In this document: positions 9,178-18,462 of the stretch, piece by piece
Layout: each line of letters opens with the position of its first letter
Position numbering within the stretch: the stretch's first letter is position 1
Source of the DNA: Candidatus Phytoplasma pruni
Lineage (GTDB): Bacteria; Bacillota_I; Bacilli_A; Acholeplasmatales; Acholeplasmataceae
Direction: 5' to 3'
NCBI RefSeq assembly: GCF_013391955.1
Contig: NZ_JABUOH010000066.1
Span: forward strand, 1 to 56,658
DNA: 56,658 nt
The notes under the pieces: generated by a model
Seen by the model: the letters and a program-made list of their open reading frames with translations, nothing else
Told to the model about the DNA's origin: nothing
Databases searched by the model: none
Position numbers and translations under genes: made by a program

Positions 9178-10125
9178 TTATTTTAAATAAGTTCGGATAT
9201 TTCTAAAATTATTTTTAGAAATATTTTTTAAAACCGTTAAACCTTTGTTTTGATAAATGCGTTTAATTTGTTCATCCACCAGTTTAGAAGCCCCTAATTT
9301 TAACTCCATTTGTAGGGATTTATTTAAAGCTTTGATTTCTTGTAAAAAAACATATCTCGCGATAATAGAAGCTAAAGCGACACTTAAATATTTAGATTCG
9401 GCTTTAGTTTCCAAAAGAAGATTACGGAAAACTTCTTTTTCGTTGGCTAAATAAGCGAAATAATTTTTAGGAGAAGCGAATTGATCCAAAATAACAGGGT
9501 ATTTTGGGTTCGGTAATTCCTTTAAAAACTCTAAAAGATTGTTATTATGCAATAAAGCTTTGATTTTGTTCAAATTATTGTTTTTAATTAAAAGATTGTA
9601 TTCTTGGGGAGAAAGGATTTGTACACGATAAGGTACTTTTTGCATCACTAAAGAGGCTATCTTAAAAATTTGTTGAGAAGATAATTTTTTAGAATCTTGA
9701 ATACCTATTTCTTGTAAAAAAGACATGTCTTCTTTTTTGACTAAAACAGCGCATACCACAACCGGTCCGAAAACATCGCCTGTTCCTACTTCGTCCAAAC
9801 CAATGTTATTTGTTCTTGTTAAAAGATTCTCTTGAGCAAGATGGGACGAAGATTGAGAAGATGAAGACTGGGAAGGTGAATTAGTTAAAGGAAGGCTCGT
9901 TTGCTTGGTAAGATGCAATTTTTCTTGAATAAAAGTGATTTCTTTTTGAATATTTTTACCTTGAAGCAAACAAGTGCCTGTTTTGAAAAAAGTAATTTTC
10001 ACATTGTTTTTTTTAACAACCGTCATAACAGTGGGATTATTATGGGAAATCATGTCTTTTTGGTAATGTTGTTGCAGCTTTTTTATTTGCTCTAAATTTA
10101 ATTTAAAAGTGTGAGTTTCAGACAT
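9178..10125 (-). CDS. rnhC: Ribonuclease HIII
   Basis: A 315-residue RNase H that removes RNA from RNA/DNA hybrids such as primers and R-loops. Residues about 5-75 form the TBP-like substrate-binding domain that distinguishes HIII from HII ('MTVVKKNNVKITFFKTG'). A Ser/Gln-rich linker follows (about 82-98), then the catalytic domain with D111-E112 in 'GLDEVGTGD', D144 in 'QDSKKL' and D214 in 'VILDQFASPK'. The two domains are complete, so function is likely. The serine-rich linker is low complexity and looks expandable. AGAGG lies just before the ATG. It belongs to the minus-strand DNA-repair pair with ung. Confidence 0.93.
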   Translation of the reverse strand: MSETHTFKLNLEQIKKLQQHYQKDMISHNNPTVMTVVKKNNVKITFFKTGTCLLQGKNIQKEITFIQEKLHLTKQTSLPLTNSPSQSSSSQSSSHLAQENLLTRTNNIGLDEVGTGDVFGPVVVCAVLVKKEDMSFLQEIGIQDSKKLSSQQIFKIASLVMQKVPYRVQILSPQEYNLLIKNNNLNKIKALLHNNNLLEFLKELPNPKYPVILDQFASPKNYFAYLANEKEVFRNLLLETKAESKYLSVALASIIARYVFLQEIKALNKSLQMELKLGASKLVDEQIKRIYQNKGLTVLKNISKNNFRNIRTYLK

Positions 10126-10209
10126 TAAAAACCTCTTATTTTTCCTTTGAAAAAGATTGATTTGTTTCTTTGCAAAAAAGATTGATTTAATTGATCGTTT
10201 TAGCTATCT

Positions 10210-10860
10210 TTATTTTTCACTTAAAGACCAATCAATAATAGGGATTTTATTTTGCGCTAAATATTGGTTTGTTTTAGAAAAAGGTCGAGAATCAAAAAAT
10301 CCTCTATAAGCGGAAAGGGGCGAAGGATGGGGACTTTTAATAATATAATTTTTATCAGCATTAATATATGGTTCAAAAGTTTGCGCAAAATTGCCCCATA
10401 AAATATAGACCATTTTTTCTTTACGATTTAACGTTTTTAAAATATTTTGAGTAAATGTTTGCCAACCAATATGACTATGACTTAAAGGTTTACCTTTTTC
10501 TACCGTTAAAATAACGTTTAATAATAAAACCCCTTGAAAAGCCCAATTAGACAAATTGTTCGTCTTTGCTTCTAAAGATAAATCGTTTTTCAACTCTTTA
10601 AAAATATTTCTTAAACTAGCGGGGGTTTTATCGTTTAAAACGCTAAAAGATAAACCATGAGCTTGATTAACCCCAGGATAAGGATCTTGCCCTAAAATAA
10701 CTACTTTTACTTTCTCCCAAGGGGTGAATTCAAAAGCATTAAAAATATCTGTTTGAGGAGGGAAAATATCTTTACCTTGGTTATATTCTTCTTCTAAAAA
10801 AAGCGATATTTTTTGAAAATAATTTTTTTGTTTTTCTTGTTCTATAATTGTTTTCCACAC
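10210..10860 (-). CDS. ung: Uracil-DNA glycosylase
   Basis: A 216-residue family 1 uracil-DNA glycosylase that starts base excision repair of deaminated cytosine. The water-activating loop GQDPYPG is at 57-63 (D59), and the DNA-intercalation/catalytic loop HPSPLSAYRGF begins at H178. 'VLLLNVILTV' near 111-120 is the usual core strand. Length matches the family (about 220). The start is a GTG; an in-frame stop a few codons upstream rules out a longer form, and the Shine-Dalgarno is weak. It overlaps nothing and lies 40 bp from the signal peptidase gene, so it is probably read in the same transcript. Confidence 0.96.
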   Translation of the reverse strand: MWKTIIEQEKQKNYFQKISLFLEEEYNQGKDIFPPQTDIFNAFEFTPWEKVKVVILGQDPYPGVNQAHGLSFSVLNDKTPASLRNIFKELKNDLSLEAKTNNLSNWAFQGVLLLNVILTVEKGKPLSHSHIGWQTFTQNILKTLNRKEKMVYILWGNFAQTFEPYINADKNYIIKSPHPSPLSAYRGFFDSRPFSKTNQYLAQNKIPIIDWSLSEK

Positions 10861-10900
10861 AATATTATTTTATCCCAAATCCTTTTAATTAATGGTCTTT

Positions 10901-11578
10901 TTACTCTTCTTCCTCTTCTTCATACTCTTCATATTCTTCTTCGTATTCTTCCTCTTCTTCGCTATCTTCCCTTATATAGGATAAATATAAATCAAACATA
11001 AATAAGACAAAAACTACAAAAAAGACAAAATAAACATAAAATTCACGAATAATAAGGACATGTTTAGCTCTAATATCCTCATATCTTAAATTAGTTTCAT
11101 AAGGTGACGATTCCTTATTAGTCTTTTCATTATCGCCTTTAGTTGTTATTAATGTTTTATCTTCGTCTTTGGTACTTCCATTATTGGTCTCATTTTTAAC
11201 AACTCTATGGATAACATATTGAACACCTTTGTTGCGCAAATCTGAAATATCTGAAGTTCCGCCATTCGCTTGGTTTCCACTAGGTTGAAAAACAATGATA
11301 TCACCATCTTTTTTACCTGGGCTGGATGGTTTTAAATTGAACTTATCTTCGTCCGATAAATATTTAATTAAAACGTAATCTCCTGGTTTGATAGTTGGGT
11401 CCATACTTCCGGTCGGAACCCTAGATAAACTAAAGCGAAAATATTTCAAAGTAGTAGCTAATGAACCAAAAACATTAAATAACATCATTAAAACAGCTAA
11501 GATTAAAATAACGTAATGGAAAACAGTAACAATAATTTTAAAAATATTTTTTATTGGAGAATGATCATTTTTTTTCAT
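10901..11578 (-). CDS. SipW-type signal peptidase I with acidic tail
   Basis: A 225-residue membrane signal peptidase of the ER/archaeal/SipW type, which cleaves signal peptides of Sec-exported proteins. Segment 1 spans about 17-40. The catalytic Ser is S58 in 'PTGSMDP'. The general base is His rather than Lys (H124 in 'YVIHRVV'), and the conserved Asp is in 'TTKGDN' (about 149). A second membrane segment spans about 178-200. The last 21 residues are nearly all Glu and Tyr, an unusual polyacidic cytosolic tail encoded by a CTT-rich minisatellite. The loop 100-165 is longer than in typical SipW. No good Shine-Dalgarno is visible. In a phytoplasma this enzyme would process secreted effectors and surface proteins. 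Confidence 0.9.
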   Translation of the reverse strand: MKKNDHSPIKNIFKIIVTVFHYVILILAVLMMLFNVFGSLATTLKYFRFSLSRVPTGSMDPTIKPGDYVLIKYLSDEDKFNLKPSSPGKKDGDIIVFQPSGNQANGGTSDISDLRNKGVQYVIHRVVKNETNNGSTKDEDKTLITTKGDNEKTNKESSPYETNLRYEDIRAKHVLIIREFYVYFVFFVVFVLFMFDLYLSYIREDSEEEEEYEEEYEEYEEEEEE

Positions 11579-11922
11579 GATTTTTTTGTACCGTGACTTT
11601 TCGAATCTTTTGAGAAATAAATTATTAGAAATAGAATTAACTAACTCAATTATAATATATTTTTGTTGTTTTTGGGATAAATTGAATCAATTTTTTTGCA
11701 TTCTTTTTTTATTAATGAAAAAAGGGCCAAAAAAATTTGTTAAGTTGAAAAGATTCTCATCATGGATAAATATAGCCCATAAATTAAGATAATGGTTTAT
11801 TCGTTGAACAACCCTTCCAATAGAGGTTCTTAAAACATGGTTTTTTATCTTTTTTTTGTTATAATGTTGATATAAAACAATTTATGTTTAAATTTAAAGT
11901 ACATTAGAGGACAAAAAGAAAT
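11579..11922. other. Divergent intergenic region
   Basis: 344 bp between the divergent signal peptidase and degV genes. A perfect TATAAT at 11860-11865 suits degV, with no good -35. A minus-strand TATAAT (11654-11649) could serve the signal peptidase gene. A possible 71-codon reading frame at 11577-11792 has a poor start and odd composition, and I do not count it as a gene. Confidence 0.5.
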
Positions 11923-12777
11923 ATGAATACAAAAGTAGTTTCTACTTCAACTAGTTGTTTAGATTATTATTCTGAAGCTGGTGAAATTGATTTAATCAGG
12001 ATTAAAATCTATATTGATGGTAAAGAATATATAGACGGAGAAAATTTAAGTGCTTACGAATTTTACGAAATATTAAATAAAAACCCTAAATTCGTACCTA
12101 AAACATCTCAAATTTCAGTAGGTGAATTGGTCAATTATTTTAAAAAATTAGCTCAACAAGGTTATAAAAGAGTTTTAGTGACTACTATTTCTGCCCAATT
12201 AAGCGGTACTTATAATGGAGTTGTTCAAGCACAAAAAATAGTGAAAGACGAAATTGAAGTAATTCCTTATAACACGAATACAGTTGGTTTTTCGGAAGGT
12301 TATTTCGCTCTAGAAGGACTACGTTTGTTTAAACAAGGTGTTTCTACTCCAGAAGTTATTCAACATTTAGATAAAATAAAAGCCAATAATACGATCTTTT
12401 TTGTGGTTAATTCTTTAACTCAATTGATCCAAAATGGTCGTTTAACTAAAACAAAAGGTTTTTTAGGAAGATTTTTTAGAGTTAAACCTATTTTACAACT
12501 AAATGACAAAGGTCAAATAGTGATGGTCCAAAAAACTTTCTCTACTGATAAAGCTTTTGAATATATTATTAACCAAATAAAAGATTATACTAAAGGTAGA
12601 AAATATCTGCTGCATTTGTCCTTTACTGGAAACCCTGAATTAAGAAAAGATTTTAGAGTCGCTTTAGAAAAAGAACTGAATTTAACTGATATTTTAGAAA
12701 TGCCTTCCTCTCCGTCTTTAGGCGCTCATGTCGGCAATAATGTTGTTGGAGTAGGGATTATTTTACAAGATATATAA
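11923..12777 (+). CDS. degV: DegV family fatty-acid-binding protein
   Basis: A 284-residue DegV/FakB-type protein. These bind one fatty acid and, as FakB, present it to the kinase FakA for phosphorylation. Family signatures are present: 'STSTSCLDYY' at the N-terminus, 'PKTSQISVGEL' around residue 65 with the Thr-Ser that contact the carboxylate, 'TTISAQLSGTYNGVVQA' near 90-107, and 'LTQLIQNGRLTK' near 165. Length is typical. No fakA-like gene is in the window, so the partner must be elsewhere or absent. A TATAAT at 11860-11865 and AGAGG at 11906-11910 precede the ATG. It may be co-transcribed with the CCA enzyme 31 bp downstream. Confidence 0.93.
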   Translation: MNTKVVSTSTSCLDYYSEAGEIDLIRIKIYIDGKEYIDGENLSAYEFYEILNKNPKFVPKTSQISVGELVNYFKKLAQQGYKRVLVTTISAQLSGTYNGVVQAQKIVKDEIEVIPYNTNTVGFSEGYFALEGLRLFKQGVSTPEVIQHLDKIKANNTIFFVVNSLTQLIQNGRLTKTKGFLGRFFRVKPILQLNDKGQIVMVQKTFSTDKAFEYIINQIKDYTKGRKYLLHLSFTGNPELRKDFRVALEKELNLTDILEMPSSPSLGAHVGNNVVGVGIILQDI

Positions 12778-12808
12778 AATTTCAAAAAATAACCTAAAAG
12801 AGACTTTT

Positions 12809-13753
12809 ATGAAAGTTAATCATAAACAAATAGATAAAATAAAAACCGCCCAAAAAGTTTTAAAAATTTTAAAACAGAACCATTTTGAAGCTTTTATTGT
12901 TGGTGGAGCGGTGAGAGATTTATTGTTGGATGTGCCTTTTTCTGATGTAGATATCACTACTAACGCTCATCCGTCTGTGGTGCAAAAATTATTTCCTTCT
13001 GTCCCTACTGGTCTGAAATACGGTTCTTTAAAAATTTTTTGGGAAGGTCATTCTTTTGAAATTACTACTTATCGTAAAGAAGGGAAATACCTCTCACATC
13101 GTTATCCTTCCGAAATATCTTTTATCTCTGATATTAAAATAGATCTTATGAGACGTGATTTCACTATAAATAGCTTACTAATGAATGAAGATGATGAAAT
13201 TATCGATTATGTTAATGGAAGGCAGGATTTAGCGCAAAAACTGATTAGAACAGTAGGCGATCCGTATCAAAAATTAACCGAAGATGCTTTAAGGATGATG
13301 AGGCTTTTTTATCTACAAGCTAAATTAAATTTTGATCTGGAAGTTGAAACACAAAAAGTTTTAAAAGAAAATATCGGTTTATTGGCTAAAATAAAACCAC
13401 AAACTTTATTGAAAGAATGGCAAAAAATTTTAAAACAGAAAAATCTTGCCAAAGCGATGCGTTCTTTGCGAGATAATAACGCTCTGGAAGTTTTAACTAG
13501 TTTTAAACCCATCGTTCTTTTCGCCTTAGAAAAGAAAATAAACCATTTTACCTACGAATTATTTTTTAGTTTAGCTTTTCTGTTGGAACCACAAATTATC
13601 AATGATTACCCTTTTAAACCAGAAGAAAAAACCTTATTTCAACAAATCGCTTTTTGGTATCAAAAACAAAATTATAACTTATCAGAATACGACGCTCAAC
13701 AACATTCTTCTTTAAATCAACAAATAAAAAAACAATTAAATTTAAATCAATAG
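12809..13753 (+). CDS. CCA tRNA nucleotidyltransferase / poly(A) polymerase family protein
   Basis: A 314-residue class II nucleotidyltransferase. The head domain carries GGAVRD (32-37) and the metal-binding pair D46 and D48 in 'FSDVDIT'. 'RRDFTINSL' near 115 and 'EDALRMMRLFYLQAKLNF' near 157 are the conserved neck motifs. It is shorter than Bacillus CCA (about 397) because the C-terminal tail domain is reduced. Both tRNA genes in this window already encode CCA, so repair of CCA ends or a poly(A)-polymerase role are both possible. ATG 12809 lies 31 bp after degV. Confidence 0.85.
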   Translation: MKVNHKQIDKIKTAQKVLKILKQNHFEAFIVGGAVRDLLLDVPFSDVDITTNAHPSVVQKLFPSVPTGLKYGSLKIFWEGHSFEITTYRKEGKYLSHRYPSEISFISDIKIDLMRRDFTINSLLMNEDDEIIDYVNGRQDLAQKLIRTVGDPYQKLTEDALRMMRLFYLQAKLNFDLEVETQKVLKENIGLLAKIKPQTLLKEWQKILKQKNLAKAMRSLRDNNALEVLTSFKPIVLFALEKKINHFTYELFFSLAFLLEPQIINDYPFKPEEKTLFQQIAFWYQKQNYNLSEYDAQQHSSLNQQIKKQLNLNQ

Positions 13754-13825
13754 TGAATACAAAAAGTATGGAAAAATTAACTTATAAAGGTTTTTTTAGA
13801 AATGAATTCAAAAGAGGGGAAAAAG

Positions 13826-14791
13826 ATGTATAAAAATCAAAGCAATATTTTAAAAGAAAAAAAAATTGGTCAAAAATATCAATTAATCGGGAAAGTAACT
13901 GGCATCAACCAAGGAGAAGATTTCTATAATACGACTATTTCTTTACCTGAAGGAAAATGCGTCAATATTAAATTAGAACCTCAATATGCTCCTCCCCTGA
14001 AAGATAAGATTTATCTTTTTACGGTCGTTTGTGCTGAAAAAAAAGAAGATACGGTCTTTATTTGTCAAGAATACACTTTAATAGAGAATGTCCTAGATTA
14101 TCAACAAACTTATGAACTTTATAGCCATTTTTTCCATTGTTCTCCTGTTTCGTTCGCTTTAGTGGATGAAATAATTCAAACTTATTTAGATAAAATTCAA
14201 AATAAAATATTAAAAGAAATTACGACTAATTTATATTTGAAAAATAAAACTTCTTTTTTGATTTGGCCGGCAGCTTTAAAAACACATCATAATTATTACG
14301 GTGGATTAGGTTATCACACCACTAATATGTTAAAATCAGCTGAATCTTTCGTCCAAATTCATTCTTTTTTAAACGTTGATTTATTGTATGCGGGGATTAT
14401 TTTACATGATATGGCTAAAATAGAAGAATTCGATTTTTCCCAAAAAAAATATTTAAAAGAAGGCTCTTTATTAGGACATTTAGTGTTAGGTTCTAACAAC
14501 ATTCATGAAGAAGCGCTGAAATTAGGTTATCAAGATAAAGAAGAAGTAACCTTATTAAAACACTTATTAATTTCTCATCATGGACTTTTAGAATACGGAG
14601 CTTCTAAAAGGCCTCAAACTAGTGAAGCCCTTTTATTATGGTATTTAGACGATATAGACGCTAAATTAACCGCTTTGGGAGAACTTTTAGAAAAAACCAC
14701 CTCAGGGGAATTTTCAGAACCTTTATCAGCGGTTGGTAAAAGAAATTTTTATAAACCTCTATTTAACGACAAAGACAATGATAAAGAATAA
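13826..14791 (+). CDS. yhaM: YhaM family 3'-5' exoribonuclease
   Basis: A 321-residue protein with an N-terminal OB-fold nucleic-acid-binding domain (about 1-85) and a C-terminal HD domain (about 150-300). Metal-binding motifs are 'HHNYYGGLGYHT' (154-165) and 'LHDMAKIE' with H194-D195. This is the arrangement of Bacillus YhaM, a Mn-dependent 3' exonuclease acting on RNA and ssDNA; the length also agrees (314 in Bacillus). An upstream ATG at 13802 is in frame, but GAGGGGA at 13814-13820 lies inside that extension and fits ATG 13826. It is the last gene of the degV-cca-yhaM group. Confidence 0.9.
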   Translation: MYKNQSNILKEKKIGQKYQLIGKVTGINQGEDFYNTTISLPEGKCVNIKLEPQYAPPLKDKIYLFTVVCAEKKEDTVFICQEYTLIENVLDYQQTYELYSHFFHCSPVSFALVDEIIQTYLDKIQNKILKEITTNLYLKNKTSFLIWPAALKTHHNYYGGLGYHTTNMLKSAESFVQIHSFLNVDLLYAGIILHDMAKIEEFDFSQKKYLKEGSLLGHLVLGSNNIHEEALKLGYQDKEEVTLLKHLLISHHGLLEYGASKRPQTSEALLLWYLDDIDAKLTALGELLEKTTSGEFSEPLSAVGKRNFYKPLFNDKDNDKE

Positions 14792-14793
14792 AC

Positions 14794-14815
14794 AAGACCT
14801 TAAAAGGTCTTTTTT
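14794..14815 (+). terminator. Terminator after yhaM
   Basis: AAGACCT (14794-14800) pairs with AGGTCTT (14805-14811) around a 4-nt loop, followed by a T run. It uses the same stem as other terminators in this window. Confidence 0.8.
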
Positions 14816-14861
14816 GCGCTTAAAAGGGCGTTTTTTTTCTTTCTAACAAGGCTCTTTATTC

Positions 14862-14892
14862 TTGATCAAAAGGTTTCTGTTTGTGTTACAAT
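14862..14892 (+). promoter_or_regulatory. Likely promoter of the first ABC gene
   Basis: TTGATC (14862-14867) and TACAAT (14887-14892) are separated by 19 bp. Placement between the yhaM terminator and the leader hairpin fits, but the spacing is long. Confidence 0.35.
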
Positions 14893-14910
14893 TAATTGAT
14901 TAAGGAAGTC

Positions 14911-14972
14911 AACTAGTAACTTTTTACCAAGCTAAAAAAGTACTAGTTCAATTTCTTTTAGAAAGAAAAGGA
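14911..14972 (+). promoter_or_regulatory. Structured leader of the first ABC gene
   Basis: A long hairpin: AACTAGTA (14911-14918) pairs with TACTAGTT (14941-14948) and CTTTTT (14920-14925) with AAAAAG (14935-14940), with one bulged A. Directly after it, TTTCTTT (14952-14958) can pair with AAAGAAA (14962-14968), which abuts the Shine-Dalgarno AAGGA. No T run follows, so this is not a terminator. It could modulate ribosome access. Confidence 0.5.
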
Positions 14973-14980
14973 TTTAAAAA

Positions 14981-16477
14981 ATGTTTGAGTTAATCAACAT
15001 TAATAAGGGTTTTATTACCAAAAAAGGCTTACCTACGATAGGTTTAAATAATGTCTCTTTAAAATTACCCAATAAAGGTTTAATTTTTATTTTAGGCAAA
15101 TCAGGATCAGGCAAATCAACGCTTTTAAACTTATTGGGAGGACTTGATAAGTATGATAGCGGCGATATCTTAATTAATAAATTTTCTACCCAAGAATGGA
15201 AACAAAATGATTTAGACAACTATCGCAATGGCGTGATAGGTTTTATTTTCCAAGAATTTAATTTAATGGAAAGTATGAATGTTTATGAAAATATCGCTTT
15301 AGCGAATGAACTTCAGGGTCAAAAACCGGACAATAAACTAATTTATGAATTATTAAAAGAAATGGAACTTTCAGGTTATGAAGAAAGAAAAATTAACGAA
15401 TTATCAGGAGGACAAAAACAAAGAATAGCGATTGCTCGTGCTTTGGTGAAAAAGCCAGAAATTATTTTAGCGGACGAACCGACGGGGAACTTGGATTCAA
15501 AAACTAGTGAACAAATTTTTAATATTTTAAAAAAATTATCCCAAGATAGGTTGGTTCTGATAGTTTCTCATGATGCCGAAAGTGCTTTTAAATATGGAAA
15601 CCGTGTGATCGAATTAAAAGATGGACAAATCATAGAAGATTTAACTAAAGACCCCAATTTGCTTAAAAATAAGCCACCTAAGTTCACTAAAGGACAAATT
15701 TTAAGCGAAGAAATGTTGGAACAAATTCAAGAGCAAATTAAAAACGCCCACAAAGAAGAATTTGTGCCCACTAAAGAGGTTTTTCTGGAAGAACAACCAG
15801 TAACGTTTAAAAATGTTTCTAGTCAATTACCTTGGAAAAAAGCTTTTAAAATGGGCGTTTTCACTTTCAAAACTAAAAAAGTTTTATTAGTGTTTTCGGC
15901 ACTTATCGTTTCTTGGGTGGCAGCTATTTTTTCCCTTGTTTTAGAGACTTTTCTTTATGTTAAGGAAGGTTTATGGAAATTTTTCTTAGAAGATCAATAT
16001 AAACGTTTAACTCCTGAACAAATCAAAGCATTGGATAAAATGTTAAAAGCGCAATTCGAAAAAGATTATGACCTTTTAATGGAGAAATTTTACTATTTTC
16101 GTATAGGATTAATTATTGCTTTGATAGTGATGAGTTTGATTGCCTTTATGATGATATATATGTATTTCAACGCTAGCATCAAATTAAAAAAGAAAGAAGT
16201 GGGTTCTTTAAGAGCTTTAGGAGCACGTGGTTCTACCGTTTCTAAAATATTCTTATCTGAAGGGTTTATTTACGCCACCATCATCAATATATTAATTTTG
16301 GTTTTTGCTTTGTTAGGCGGTTTAACTGCTGGTTTTTCTAAAATGGCAACCTTTAGTTATTGGTCACTTTTAGGGCTCCAATCTTTATTCGTTTACTTTT
16401 TAACCTTTCTTTCGATAGCTCTTCCGATTTACAAATTATCACGTCAAAAACCGATTGACGTGATCAACAATAAATAA
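14981..16477 (+). CDS. MacB-like ABC transporter: ATPase fused to FtsX-type permease, copy 1
   Basis: A 498-residue fusion. Residues 1-230 are an ABC ATPase of the LolD/MacB class with Walker [10 protein letters not shown] (39-47), Q-loop 'FIFQEFN' (88-94), signature LSGGQ (140-144) and Walker B with D164-E165. A cytosolic linker (about 230-290) leads to a membrane domain with one segment at about 295-320, a short outer loop, and three C-terminal segments. The motif '[22 protein letters not shown]' is the FtsX/MacB permease signature. This is the MacB topology, but the outer domain is only about 55 residues instead of more than 200. Such proteins dimerise and move or extrude substrates at the membrane; the substrate is unknown. 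A close paralogue follows. Confidence 0.88.
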   Translation: MFELININKGFITKKGLPTIGLNNVSLKLPNKGLIFILGKSGSGKSTLLNLLGGLDKYDSGDILINKFSTQEWKQNDLDNYRNGVIGFIFQEFNLMESMNVYENIALANELQGQKPDNKLIYELLKEMELSGYEERKINELSGGQKQRIAIARALVKKPEIILADEPTGNLDSKTSEQIFNILKKLSQDRLVLIVSHDAESAFKYGNRVIELKDGQIIEDLTKDPNLLKNKPPKFTKGQILSEEMLEQIQEQIKNAHKEEFVPTKEVFLEEQPVTFKNVSSQLPWKKAFKMGVFTFKTKKVLLVFSALIVSWVAAIFSLVLETFLYVKEGLWKFFLEDQYKRLTPEQIKALDKMLKAQFEKDYDLLMEKFYYFRIGLIIALIVMSLIAFMMIYMYFNASIKLKKKEVGSLRALGARGSTVSKIFLSEGFIYATIINILILVFALLGGLTAGFSKMATFSYWSLLGLQSLFVYFLTFLSIALPIYKLSRQKPIDVINNK

Positions 16478-16495
16478 GGAACAATATTTTCTTAT

Positions 16496-16518
16496 AAGGC
16501 CTTTGAAAGGTCTTTTTT
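16496..16518 (+). terminator. Terminator after ABC copy 1
   Basis: AAGGCCT (16496-16502) pairs with AGGTCTT (16508-16514), including one G-U pair, with a T run to 16518. It is a variant of the recurrent AAGACCT stem. Confidence 0.75.
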
Positions 16519-16743
16519 ATTTGCCCCGATTTTGTGAACATCAAAAGGAGGCCTTTATTAAGTGAAAAAATCTTTAATTTTTTTTAATTTATGTTAAAAT
16601 ATTATGAATAACTAATTCAATGATAAAATATTTAAAATTCTTCACTTATCAAACAAGACAAATAAAGAGCAAAAGAATTACCCATGAAAGGAATTTTAAA
16701 AAATTTTTAGTTGAATTGTTTTTAGAAAGAAAAGGAATCAAAC

Positions 16744-18267
16744 ATGTTTGAAATAACCAATATTAATAAAGGATTTGTTACAAAAGCCGGTATTCCTACG
16801 ATCGCTTTAAATAATGTCTCTTTAAAATTACCTAATAAAGGTTTAATCTTTATTTTAGGTAAATCAGGATCGGGTAAATCGACTCTTTTAAATTTATTAG
16901 GCGGACTGGATCAATATGATAGCGGAAATATAGCTATCAATAAACATTCAACCCAAGCATTAAAACAAAATGATTTGGACAACTATCGTAACGGTGTTGT
17001 AGGTTTTATTTTCCAAGAATTTAATTTAATGGAAAGTATGAATGTTTATGACAATATCGCTTTAGCGAATGAACTTCAGGGTCAAAAACCTGATAGCCAA
17101 TTGATTTATGACTTATTAAAAGAAATGGATCTTTTAGGTTATGAAGGTAGAAAAATTAACGAATTATCTGGTGGACAAAAACAAAGAATAGCGATCGCTC
17201 GTGCTTTGGTTAAAAATCCGGAAATTATTTTAGCAGACGAACCAACGGGGAACCTGGATTCAAAAACTAGTGAACAAATTTTTAATATTTTACAAAATTT
17301 ATCTAAAGATAAATTAGTAGTAGTAGTTTCTCATGATGCCGAAAGTGCTTTTAAATATGGGAACCGTGTGATTGAATTTAAAGATGGTCAAATCCTAGAA
17401 GATTTAACTAAAGACGAAAACGCAGTTAAAACTAAAAAACCTAAATTTACTAAAGGTCAAGTTTTAAACGAAGAAATGATTAAACAAATTCAAGATCAAG
17501 CTAAAAACGCTCATAAAGAAGGATTTGTACCAACACAAGAAGTTCTTCTAGAAGAACAACCAGTAACGTTTAAAAACGTTTCTAGTCAATTACCTTTAAA
17601 AAAAGCTTTTAAAATGGGAGCTTCTGCTTTCAAAAGTAAAAAAGTTTTATTAGTATTTTCAGCACTTATTGTTGTTTTTTCATCTATACTTTTTAGAGAT
17701 ATTTTGAGATTAGGTCTTAATATGAAAGAATTTTATTTAGAAGACAGAATAGAACAAGAAATAAAATTCCGCAAAAAATATAATCATCAAAAATATGCTA
17801 ATTTAGAGGAATTGAAAGAAAAAGTGAAAGAAGAAGTTAATATAAATTGGCCGGAAATCAAGAACAGACTCAAAAAACAAATAAAATACTTAATAATCTT
17901 TTTAGCAGTTATGTTGTTAATTTCCTTTATGATGATATATATGTATTTCAACGCTAGCATCAAATTGAAAAAGAAAGAAGTTGGCTCTTTAAGAGCTTTA
18001 GGAGCGCGTGGTTCAACGGTTTCTAAAATATTCTTATCTGAAGGATTTATTTACGCAACTATCATCAATATATTAATTTTTGCTTTTGATATAATAATGG
18101 GCTTCTCCTTCGGTTTTGTCTATATATATGATCTTACAAAAGGACAATATTGGTTATTTTTAGGAGCGGGATATTTATTTGCTTACGTTTTAACATTCCT
18201 TTCCATCATCCTTCCAATTTATACATTATCACGCAAAAAACCAATTGATGTTATCGCGAATAGATAA
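16744..18267 (+). CDS. MacB-like ABC transporter: ATPase fused to FtsX-type permease, copy 2
   Basis: A 507-residue tandem paralogue of the gene at 14981 with the same layout: ABC ATPase (Walker [24 protein letters not shown]), cytosolic linker, one membrane segment at about 296-320, a charged outer loop of about 65 residues, and three C-terminal segments with '[16 protein letters not shown]'. The ATPase halves are nearly identical, while the outer loop and last segments diverge. The pair could be two homodimeric transporters or one heterodimer. The two leaders share AGAAAGAAAAGGA before the start. Each gene is bounded by its own terminator, so the copies are separate transcription units. Confidence 0.88.
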   Translation: MFEITNINKGFVTKAGIPTIALNNVSLKLPNKGLIFILGKSGSGKSTLLNLLGGLDQYDSGNIAINKHSTQALKQNDLDNYRNGVVGFIFQEFNLMESMNVYDNIALANELQGQKPDSQLIYDLLKEMDLLGYEGRKINELSGGQKQRIAIARALVKNPEIILADEPTGNLDSKTSEQIFNILQNLSKDKLVVVVSHDAESAFKYGNRVIEFKDGQILEDLTKDENAVKTKKPKFTKGQVLNEEMIKQIQDQAKNAHKEGFVPTQEVLLEEQPVTFKNVSSQLPLKKAFKMGASAFKSKKVLLVFSALIVVFSSILFRDILRLGLNMKEFYLEDRIEQEIKFRKKYNHQKYANLEELKEKVKEEVNINWPEIKNRLKKQIKYLIIFLAVMLLISFMMIYMYFNASIKLKKKEVGSLRALGARGSTVSKIFLSEGFIYATIINILIFAFDIIMGFSFGFVYIYDLTKGQYWLFLGAGYLFAYVLTFLSIILPIYTLSRKKPIDVIANR

Positions 18268-18286
18268 TTACAACAAATCTTTATTT

Positions 18287-18315
18287 AGACCTTATTTTTA
18301 AAAAAGGTCTTTTTT
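18287..18315 (+). terminator. Terminator after ABC copy 2
   Basis: AGACCT (18287-18292) pairs with AGGTCT (18305-18310) and is followed by a T run. It is another instance of the recurrent stem. Confidence 0.75.
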
Positions 18316-18385
18316 AATGTTTTTTATATCTAGAAAATATGCCCCTTTAAGGAGTAAATATTTTTTTGAAAAAGAGACAATGTAT

Positions 18386-18391
18386 TATAAT
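18386..18391 (+). promoter_or_regulatory. -10 box before trxA
   Basis: A perfect TATAAT about 70 bp upstream of trxA. A TTGAAA at 18366-18371 is only 14 bp away, so the -35 is doubtful. Confidence 0.4.
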
Positions 18392-18462
18392 AGTAATGAA
18401 TATCATTTTATGATATCGATGAGAAAATAATTTTGAATATAATTTAGAAAGGTTATACACAA

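Noticed and set aside
11577-11792. 71-codon frame in the divergent sipW-degV region
   Set aside because: No Shine-Dalgarno, overlaps the signal peptidase start on the other strand, and the composition looks like translated non-coding DNA.
16684-16710. Eight-codon upstream frame before the second ABC gene
   Set aside because: The Shine-Dalgarno is weak and the first ABC copy has no equivalent; too short to support.
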